From positions 1 through 41,203 of the forward strand of contig JALQUB010000045.1 in the NCBI GenBank assembly GCA_023268635.1: a stretch of DNA of 41,203 bases, read 5' to 3'. A model generated the notes under the pieces. The model did no database searches and was not told the origin of the DNA. It worked only from the letters and a program-made list of their open reading frames with translations. Below, piece after piece: positions 35,490 to 41,203 of this stretch. The position numbers and the translations under genes were made by a program. This DNA is from Pseudomonadales bacterium (GTDB taxonomy: Bacteria; Pseudomonadota; Gammaproteobacteria; Pseudomonadales; Pseudohongiellaceae). Each line of letters opens with the position of its first letter. Position 1 is the first letter of the stretch.

Positions 35490-35885
35490 TTATTCCGGTT
35501 GAGGTATCTCGCGGGGCCTGCCGTTTTCATCTATCGCGACGAACACGAATAGCCCATCGCCCACCTTGCTAGTCGCGCCTCGGTCGAACGGGATCGTCCA
35601 AACTTCAACGGCGATCTCGATCGATGTGCGGCCTCGCCTTTGCACTGAAGTATAGCAACTCACCACATCACCTACGCCGACCGGTTTGATAAAATTGACA
35701 CTCTTAATCGAGACCGTGACCGAACGCCCCTGACACTCTCGCTTGCTACAAATCCCGGCGGCGATATCCATCTGCGAGACGAGCCAACCACCAAATATAT
35801 CGCCGTTGGCATTGGTATCCTTGGGCATCGAAAAAGTCTGTAGAGCAAGTTCGCCATGAGGCTTTACGTCAGTCATAGTAGTCAT
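35490..35885 (-). CDS. YciA-like hotdog acyl-CoA thioesterase
   Basis: 131 residues. Single hotdog domain of the YciA/BACH type: LALQTFSMPKDTNANGDIFG, GWLVSQMDIAAGI, VTVSIKSVNFIKPVGVGDVV and SIEIAVEVWT. It would hydrolyse acyl-CoA thioesters. It begins 6 bases after the DctM stop, so it is the third gene of a minus-strand DctQ-DctM-thioesterase operon. It converges with the binding protein gene with 7 bases between stops. ATG 35876 is an alternative start. Confidence 0.92.
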   Translation of the reverse strand: MTTMTDVKPHGELALQTFSMPKDTNANGDIFGGWLVSQMDIAAGICSKRECQGRSVTVSIKSVNFIKPVGVGDVVSCYTSVQRRGRTSIEIAVEVWTIPFDRGATSKVGDGLFVFVAIDENGRPREIPQPE

Positions 35886-35891
35886 TCACTG

Positions 35892-37283
35892 TTAGTCTTT
35901 AAGAAGGCTGGGTAGCCAAGTCACGAGTTCCGGTTGTAGCGCAAGCAACAGCATCAGTGCGAGTTGTAAGACTACGAAGGGCATAACCCCTCTGTAAATA
36001 TCCTGCGTGCGCACTTCTGGCGGCGCCACACTGCGCAAATAAAAGAGCGAGAAACCGAATGGCGGTGTTAAGAACGAGGTTTGTAAATTCACTGCGATCA
36101 TGACACCGAGCCAGATTGGATCGAGTCCCATCGCGAGTAAGATTGGACCCACTATTGGCACAACCATAAACGTTATCTCAATAAAATCGAGGATGAAGCC
36201 TAGAAAGAAAATAAGCAGCATCACAACGAGCATTGCCGAGAAAACACCGCCGGGAAGATTAAGAAGTAGCTCTTCAATCAACCGGTCTCCACCGAAGCCA
36301 CGAAAAACAGAAGAGAAAACTGCGGCTCCCACGAGGATTAAATACACCATCGAAGTGACTCTCAGAGTCTCAAGGCTGACCGCGTGTAATACTTCCCTGT
36401 TCAACGCACGTTTCAACAGCGCTAACAAAAGTGCGCCCAGCGCACCGACGCTTGCAGCTTCCGTTGGTGTTGCAATGCCGAATAGAATCGAGCCAAGCAC
36501 GGCGACCATGAGGAAGACTGGCGGCATCAGTCCTTTCAATAGCGCAATAGTCAAACTCGAGCGATCACCCCGCAGGCTATCAACTTCTTCTTCACTCAAA
36601 GAAGGTGCATCTTGCGGTTTCAGTATCGCCGTCGCCAACATATAGGCCGCATAAATGACGACGAGCAACACCCCGGGAACGATTGCGCCGGCAAACAAAT
36701 CGCCGATCGATACGAAATCCGGTGCGAACACACCACTATTCAATTGTGACTGTTGATATGCGTTCGAAATCACCTCGCCGAGCAGCACAAGACTGATCGA
36801 CGGCGGGATAATCTGTCCAAGAGTTCCGGTCGCACACAAGGTCCCCGCGGCGAGGCTCGGCCGATACCCCGCCTTAAGCATCGTGGGTAAAGACAGGATT
36901 CCCATCGTCACGACCGTCGCGCCGACGATGCCAGTGCTCGCCGCCAATAACATACCAACGAGTATGACCGACAGACCGAGGCCGCCCGGTAAGCGCGCAA
37001 AAACAATCGCCATATTCTTTAATAAGTCATCTGCGATACGACTCTTCTCTAACATCGTTCCCATGAAAACGAAGAGTGGCACAGCGAGAAGATTTTGATT
37101 CGTCAGGATTCCGAAGAGGCGGCTAGGCACGAGTTCGAGGTAAATAATGTCGAATGAATTTATCAGCAGCCCAAGACCTGCGAAGCCGAGGGAAACACCG
37201 GTGAGCGTGAGTGCTACCGGATAACCAAGCATAAGTGCGGCACAGACGACCGCGAAGAACAACAACGGCAGCAACTCAATCAT
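35892..37283 (-). CDS. TRAP transporter large permease DctM
   Basis: 463 residues from ATG 37283, chosen because it overlaps the DctQ stop (ATGATTGA) and begins a first helix at MIELLPLLFFAVVCAALMLG. A 12-helix or so integral membrane protein of the DctM family: LLAVPLFVFMGTMLEKSRIA, ASTGIVGATVVTMGILSLPT, GTLCATGTLGQIIPPSISLV and TPTEAASVGALGALLLALLK. It forms the sodium-driven channel subunit of the transporter. The loop between helices (about 225-265) is charged. The substrate is set by the binding protein at 34313-35482. Confidence 0.95.
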   Translation of the reverse strand: MIELLPLLFFAVVCAALMLGYPVALTLTGVSLGFAGLGLLINSFDIIYLELVPSRLFGILTNQNLLAVPLFVFMGTMLEKSRIADDLLKNMAIVFARLPGGLGLSVILVGMLLAASTGIVGATVVTMGILSLPTMLKAGYRPSLAAGTLCATGTLGQIIPPSISLVLLGEVISNAYQQSQLNSGVFAPDFVSIGDLFAGAIVPGVLLVVIYAAYMLATAILKPQDAPSLSEEEVDSLRGDRSSLTIALLKGLMPPVFLMVAVLGSILFGIATPTEAASVGALGALLLALLKRALNREVLHAVSLETLRVTSMVYLILVGAAVFSSVFRGFGGDRLIEELLLNLPGGVFSAMLVVMLLIFFLGFILDFIEITFMVVPIVGPILLAMGLDPIWLGVMIAVNLQTSFLTPPFGFSLFYLRSVAPPEVRTQDIYRGVMPFVVLQLALMLLLALQPELVTWLPSLLKD

Positions 37284-37782
37284 GTTCTGGCGCTCGCAAT
37301 ATTCGCAGTGACTTGAGCAGCTCGGCAACGCCTTGCAAGCCCAGCAAGACACCAAGCACAATAATCAGAGACTTCAGCAGGTAGACATAGGGTAGTCCAC
37401 TGGACTCGGGCGATCCTTCCTGGATTCGCCAACTCACCGCGACATAGTCCCAACTAGTCCAAATGATGAAAATCGCCGCCGGCAACAGAAACAGCAACGT
37501 ACCCACTATATTCACCACGGCTCGCTGCGTTTGCTTGAGTCGCGCGTAGAAAACATCGACTCGCACATGTCCGTCTATCTTCAATGTATAAGCCGCACCC
37601 AATACGAATAAAGTGCCATTGATGTACATCACCGATTCTTGCAGGGCGACCGAGCCTAGCTGGAATCCATAGCGCAGCACCACGATTAGCCCCACCACCA
37701 GTACCAACACGAGGCTCAACCACGAGGCAGAACGACCGAGGAGGTCTGAGACTCTATCGATAATTTCAATCACCTTTGTCAT
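37276..37782 (-). CDS. TRAP transporter small permease DctQ
   Basis: 168 residues with four hydrophobic segments (about 17-38 LGRSASWLSLVLVLVVGLIV, 50-70 SVMYINGTLFVLGAAYTLKI, 88-110 VVNIVGTLLFLLPAAIFIIW, 131-155 YLLKSLIIVLGVLLGLQGVA). The segment KIDGHVRVDVFYARLKQTQR is typical of DctQ of the mannitol/chloroaromatic-like subgroup. It starts the minus-strand TRAP operon and overlaps DctM by 8 bases. Confidence 0.93.
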   Translation of the reverse strand: MTKVIEIIDRVSDLLGRSASWLSLVLVLVVGLIVVLRYGFQLGSVALQESVMYINGTLFVLGAAYTLKIDGHVRVDVFYARLKQTQRAVVNIVGTLLFLLPAAIFIIWTSWDYVAVSWRIQEGSPESSGLPYVYLLKSLIIVLGVLLGLQGVAELLKSLRILRAPEHD

Positions 37783-37827
37783 AACTAAAATCGACCCTTA
37801 ATTCATATCGCCGAATTATCGCACAAG

Positions 37828-38232
37828 CTACAGCGACATAACCCGCAATAGCTGATAACTCAACAGGAGAATCAGAATGACTAGCAACTTGCAGGAATAC
37901 CCTAGAATTTTAAAACCAAGCCTACGAACCCAAACCGAGAGGCGAGTCCACCATGCCGCATTCGGTATCTCTGCAGGGATTTGGGCAAATAAGCCGGCAA
38001 TCATAATCAGCAGCAGTGCCCAAAAAAAGCTCAGCAGAGCAAACAACGCTTGAATGTCCGATTCGAACGACTGTCCTTGCAGCATTCGCCAAGCGAAAAA
38101 GCCAAGACCGAGCGCCGCTATTTGCAACAAAACCGGTCGAAAACGACTTAAATGGCTAGCAATTCGCTCGAGGCGCTCTATCATAGGAAACTCTGCGGAA
38201 ATCCGTCGGAACAAGGCAAAAGTGTACATCAC
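37828..38232 (-). CDS. Small inner-membrane protein, unrecognised
   Basis: 134 residues from GTG 38232; ATG 38184 (MIERLERIASHLSRFRP) is an alternative giving 118. About three TM segments are visible: PVLLQIAALGLGFFAWRML, LFALLSFFWALLLIMIAGLF and CKLLVILILLLSYQLLRVM. Two amphipathic basic stretches lie between them. I do not recognise a family. It lies upstream of the TRAP operon on the same strand with a 45-base gap and diverges from the DUF4265-like gene. No function is assigned. Confidence 0.72.
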   Translation of the reverse strand: MMYTFALFRRISAEFPMIERLERIASHLSRFRPVLLQIAALGLGFFAWRMLQGQSFESDIQALFALLSFFWALLLIMIAGLFAQIPAEIPNAAWWTRLSVWVRRLGFKILGYSCKLLVILILLLSYQLLRVMSL

Positions 38233-38267
38233 GTGTGCATTAAACAGTGAGAGCGAACAGCAGCAAC

Positions 38268-38765
38268 ATGAACGACAAAGTAGAAAAAATCGAACTCCCT
38301 TTTGTGGCCGGCTTTAACGCCGATGATCAACCCGTCTTCGAATCCCTCGAGGTCGAATTATTAGACGCCGCCTCTGATGAAGTCCGCCTATTGAGGTCTC
38401 CTTTACTGACGCGCAATCTGGCAGCGGGCGACAAACTCAAAGTCTTAAATCCGGCGGGGGCAGAATACGAGCTAGTCGAACGCAGCGGAAACCTGAGTAT
38501 CCGCGTGTTACGCCGGCAGCATATAGAAGAACTGGAACAAGTGCTGACACCTAGGTTCGAGAAACTTGGCGCCTCCTTAGACCTCAGTAATCCTCGAGCA
38601 TTGGTTTATACTATCCACGTCTCTATTGGCTTCAAGCCTATCGAGGATTTGCTCAATGAGGTCTGCGCCCAATTCGATGAATCCCTATGGAACTACGGCA
38701 ACGTCTATGACCCCGAGGATGGCACCACGCCTATGGAGTGGTGGCTAGATCTCGACGAAAGATAA
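38268..38765 (+). CDS. DUF4265-like protein of unknown function
   Basis: 165 residues from ATG 38268; a GTG start at 38247 would add seven. The pattern IELPFVAGFNADDQPVFESL, EVRLLRSPLLTRNLAAGDKL, the GNLSIRVLRRQHIEELEQVL region and the C-terminal WNYGNVYDPEDGTTPMEWWL resemble small DUF4265-type soluble proteins. The match is from memory and moderate. No catalytic motif is evident and no signal peptide is present. yaaA follows 43 bases downstream on the same strand, so they may be cotranscribed. Confidence 0.8.
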   Translation: MNDKVEKIELPFVAGFNADDQPVFESLEVELLDAASDEVRLLRSPLLTRNLAAGDKLKVLNPAGAEYELVERSGNLSIRVLRRQHIEELEQVLTPRFEKLGASLDLSNPRALVYTIHVSIGFKPIEDLLNEVCAQFDESLWNYGNVYDPEDGTTPMEWWLDLDER

Positions 38766-38808
38766 GCAAAACCACCCCAGCTACGAAATCGAGAAAAGAG
38801 AATAAAGC

Positions 38809-39585
38809 ATGCTAATTGTTGTTTCCCCTGCGAAATCTTTAGATTTTGAAACGCCTGCTAAGACTAAAAAGTATACAACGCCGAGCTTTATTAATGATTC
38901 AGAAAAACTGATCAAGGGTCTTCGCAAACTCAGCCCTGATGATATTTCCGCTCTCATGAACGTGAGCGTTAAGCTCGCTGAGTTAAATCATGAGCGCTTC
39001 GCCAACTGGCACACTCCTTTCGATTTGAGCAATGCAAAGCAGGCACTTTTCGCATTCACGGGCGATGTCTATATCGGCCTGAATGCGACACAATTTTCCT
39101 CAGCCGATATCCAATTCGCTCAGAAGCACCTAAGAATACTGTCAGGGCTCTACGGAGTTCTACGACCTCTCGATCTCATGCAGCCCTATCGGCTAGAAAT
39201 GGGAAGAAAATTTGCGAACGGCAAAGCCAAGTCTCTCTATGAGTTTTGGGGTGACCGTCTCACCCAATTTCTTAACGAAGAGCTCAGCACCCATAAGGGC
39301 AAGAGTAAAGCGCTTATCAATCTCGCTTCTAACGAGTACTTTAATTCTCTCAAGCCGAAGCAAATCGATGCCGAGATCATCACCCCGATATTCAAAGATT
39401 TTTCGAATGGCAAATATAAAATCATCAGCTTCTTCGCCAAGAAAGCCCGCGGCGAGATGGCTGCTTATATTATTAAGAACCGGATCAAGGACCCTGAGCA
39501 AATTCTCTCGTTCAACGTTGAGGGATACGTCTACAGCGCCACTGATTCAACGCCTAATAAACCCGTGTTTCTGCGAAGACAATGA
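38809..39585 (+). CDS. yaaA: Peroxide stress protein YaaA
   Basis: 258 residues, identical in length to E. coli YaaA (DUF328/UPF0246). It limits intracellular iron under hydrogen peroxide stress and binds unusual DNA forms. Marks: MLIVVSPAKSLDFETPAK, LMNVSVKLAELNHERFANWH, AFTGDVYIGLNA, LSGLYGVLRPLDLMQPYRLE and the basic FFAKKARGEMAAYIIKNRI. It overlaps the following methyltransferase by four bases (ATGA), so their translation is coupled. Confidence 0.95.
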   Translation: MLIVVSPAKSLDFETPAKTKKYTTPSFINDSEKLIKGLRKLSPDDISALMNVSVKLAELNHERFANWHTPFDLSNAKQALFAFTGDVYIGLNATQFSSADIQFAQKHLRILSGLYGVLRPLDLMQPYRLEMGRKFANGKAKSLYEFWGDRLTQFLNEELSTHKGKSKALINLASNEYFNSLKPKQIDAEIITPIFKDFSNGKYKIISFFAKKARGEMAAYIIKNRIKDPEQILSFNVEGYVYSATDSTPNKPVFLRRQ

Positions 39586-40307
39586 ATCTAGAAAACTTAC
39601 CCTTCAGCCAAAGTTGTGAAAACAATAAGCAACCCATCCTCGACAGACTCACAGAGTTGCTTGCGGCGTCACGTCATGTGCTTGAGATAGCAGGCGGAAC
39701 GGGGCAACACGCAGAATTCTTCGCCACTGAATTGCCCCATCTTCGTTGGCAATCGAGCGATATCCCGACGAATGTCACGACGTTAAATAGACGACTCGAT
39801 GCAGCTTCCCTCGGCAATTTACCTACCGCAATGGTTTTGGATGTTAATCAGAAAGAGTGGTTACTCGGCACGTGGAAGACAGATTACGATGCGCAGCAGG
39901 GTGTACAGAATCAACAGGCACTCTCTTTGTTGGAGCGTGCATCCCACCACGCCAAAGCCGCTCTCATCGCAGAAAAAGCTGGTGAATTCGACGCTGTTTT
40001 TAGTGCGAATAGCCTGCACATCATGAGCGCCGGTTCGGTGACAAACTTTTTCCTCGGCGCCGGGAAGTTACTCAAACTGGACGACAAACTCATTGTCTAT
40101 GGTCCTTTTAACTACGGCGGGGAATTTACCTCGTCCAGTAATGCGAAATTCGATCAATGGCTGAAGCAAAGAAATCCCCAAAGCGGCATCCGGGATTTCG
40201 AATCCGTGACCTCCATCGCCGATGTCGCTGGTTTCGATTTACAAAGCGACAATGAAATGCCAGCGAATAACCGCTTATTAGTCTGGACTAAACGCGCGTC
40301 TGACTAG
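39582..40307 (+). CDS. DUF938 SAM-dependent methyltransferase-like protein
   Basis: 241 residues. DUF938 signature: LPFSQSCENNKQPILDRLTE, VLEIAGGTGQHAEFFATELP (motif I), RWQSSDIPTNV, FDAVFSANSLHIMSAGSVTN and KLIVYGPFNYGGEFTSSSNA with FDQWLKQRNPQSGIRDFESV. It is cytoplasmic and the acceptor substrate is unknown. The coding region between motifs (about 85-125) is extended and Gln-rich (DAQQGVQNQQALSLL), unlike the compact family members, an insertion of about 25 residues. Coupled to yaaA. Confidence 0.92.
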   Translation: MNLENLPFSQSCENNKQPILDRLTELLAASRHVLEIAGGTGQHAEFFATELPHLRWQSSDIPTNVTTLNRRLDAASLGNLPTAMVLDVNQKEWLLGTWKTDYDAQQGVQNQQALSLLERASHHAKAALIAEKAGEFDAVFSANSLHIMSAGSVTNFFLGAGKLLKLDDKLIVYGPFNYGGEFTSSSNAKFDQWLKQRNPQSGIRDFESVTSIADVAGFDLQSDNEMPANNRLLVWTKRASD

Positions 40308-40345
40308 AACAAACGCCGCTATCTGCTGCGCTTGCCATTATTTGA

Positions 40346-40390
40346 ATAGCTGTTTAATAATGCAGCTATCTCTATTAGTGGAGCGTCCAC
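40346..40390 (+). promoter_or_regulatory. Inverted repeats before the redoxin-cytochrome gene
   Basis: ATAGCTG (40346-40352) and CAGCTAT (40363-40369) form a perfect 7-bp repeat with a 10-base spacer. Next to it GTGGA/TCCAC (40378-40390) forms a 5-bp hairpin that covers the GGAG ribosome site (40380-40383). Function is not established. Confidence 0.4.
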
Positions 40391-40391
40391 G

Positions 40392-41203
40392 ATGTTTAAG
40401 CTGCTGTCCTTTTCACAAAAATTGATTCTTCGATCGTTTGCTTTTTACGCGGCATTGACAATAGTTGGTCATTCGACCGTCGCATTCGGCGCCAGTGATC
40501 AGACAATGCCAAAAAGAGTTGGCGATTTTGCGTTGCTTGACGCACAAGGTTACTTCCACTCAATGAGTTGGTATGACAACCACGAGGCCATCGTGTTATT
40601 AAGCCATTCGCTCAATGATACCGGGATGACACCCTCACTCCGCGTGTTCGAGGCATTGGCGCAGGAGGCTGGAGATAAGTTCCAATTCTTCCTCATAGAC
40701 TCTGATGGGAGTAATAATCGCGAAGCCGTCGCCACCGCCATGGACGCGCTCGGCGTAAATATTCCCGTCCTCATGGATGATGCCCAACTCATCAGTGAGG
40801 CATTAGGCATCACGAATAGTGGCGAGGCCATCGTGTTTGATCCGAAGCGTTTCACCGTGATCGCATACGCAGCCGATCTAGTCGCTTCGCAACAAGAAAC
40901 CGCAAATGTCCTACACGCTCTAGCTACTGCAAGCGATCCTCGTGCGGCCATTGCCGGTCTTTCGTCGCAGCCCCGTAGTGACGCAGTAACATTCAGCTAT
41001 TCCGCGGCTGCGAGGCATGCGGCGACATTGCCTTCTTATAAAAACGACATCGCGCCGATCATCGCCGAGAACTGTGCTAGCTGTCATCGAGAAGGAGGTA
41101 TTGCGCCATTCGCCATGGACAGCCATACGATGATCCTGGGCTGGTCGCCGATGATTCGCGAGGTACTGCTCACAAAGCGTATGCCACCAGGTCAGATCGA
41201 CTC
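40392..41203 (+). CDS. Secreted cysteine-less redoxin/c-type cytochrome fusion, partial
   Basis: 270 residues visible from ATG 40392; the frame runs off the window, so the C-terminus is missing. A signal peptide precedes TVAFGASDQ. A thioredoxin-like domain follows (about 40-175: RVGDFALLDAQGYFHSMSWY, FQFFLIDSDGSNN, LGVNIPVLMDDAQLISEALG, EAIVFDP), but the active-site CxxC position carries SHSLNDTG and no Cys. Then comes a cytochrome c-type heme site, CASCH, in ENCASCHREGGIAPFAM. The segment after it (REVLLTKRMPPGQI) resembles proteins with a further C-terminal domain, often a copper monooxygenase-like one. That extension cannot be seen here. Confidence 0.82.
   Translation, partial: MFKLLSFSQKLILRSFAFYAALTIVGHSTVAFGASDQTMPKRVGDFALLDAQGYFHSMSWYDNHEAIVLLSHSLNDTGMTPSLRVFEALAQEAGDKFQFFLIDSDGSNNREAVATAMDALGVNIPVLMDDAQLISEALGITNSGEAIVFDPKRFTVIAYAADLVASQQETANVLHALATASDPRAAIAGLSSQPRSDAVTFSYSAAARHAATLPSYKNDIAPIIAENCASCHREGGIAPFAMDSHTMILGWSPMIREVLLTKRMPPGQID

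Noticed and set aside
36100..36645. Plus-strand open frame of 181 codons opposite DctM
   Set aside because: It is antisense to a membrane permease gene; the Ser/Thr/Pro/Lys-rich product is typical of such shadows.

Overview
The window looks like a chromosomal segment of a gammaproteobacterium, most likely a marine or oligotrophic member of the Pseudomonadales/Cellvibrionales-type radiation (inferred from gene order and gene content; no rRNA is present to confirm it). Housekeeping genes fill almost all of it. No tRNA, rRNA, CRISPR array, intact insertion sequence or phage module was seen.

Layout. (1) 1-7492: partial rsmD (minus) diverging from ftsY-ftsE-ftsX and rpoH, then a SYLF-domain lipid-binding protein (minus), a DUF423 membrane protein and thiS-thiG-trmB. 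(2) 7507-10098: a YgjP-type metallopeptidase (minus) diverging from cmoA-cmoB. (3) 10189-17059: the conserved rpmG/rpmB-radC / coaBC-argB-slmA / pyrE-rph / yicC neighbourhood; argB sits where enteric bacteria carry dut. (4) 17077-23658: a block between yicC and gmk, which are adjacent in many relatives. It holds an orphan methyltransferase, cmoM with a dCTPase-like gene, a secreted protein of unknown function, a transposase-OrfA-like small protein, a response regulator with a 7TM histidine kinase, and an orphan HigA-like antitoxin. (5) 23755-29668: gmk-rpoZ-spoT-ridA-recG. (6) 29775-34237: ubiA, gcdH (minus) and uvrD. (7) 34313-37782: a TRAP transporter with its binding protein on the plus strand and its permeases plus a YciA-like thioesterase on the minus strand. 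(8) 37828-41203: a small membrane protein, a DUF4265-like protein, yaaA, a DUF938 methyltransferase, and the start of a secreted fusion of a cysteine-less redoxin with a c-type cytochrome, cut by the window end.

Functional links. cmoA, cmoB and cmoM together encode the late steps of cmo5U/mcmo5U wobble-uridine modification of tRNA, and trmB adds another tRNA methyltransferase. ftsY and ftsEX serve membrane targeting and division, and slmA adds nucleoid occlusion. spoT and rpoZ join the stringent response to RNA polymerase. The least explained part is the 17077-23658 block, where a two-component system with its own candidate operator, a lone OrfA-like protein, an orphan antitoxin and the secreted unknown lie together. 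No single new system can be proved from sequence alone; the best candidates are given as findings.
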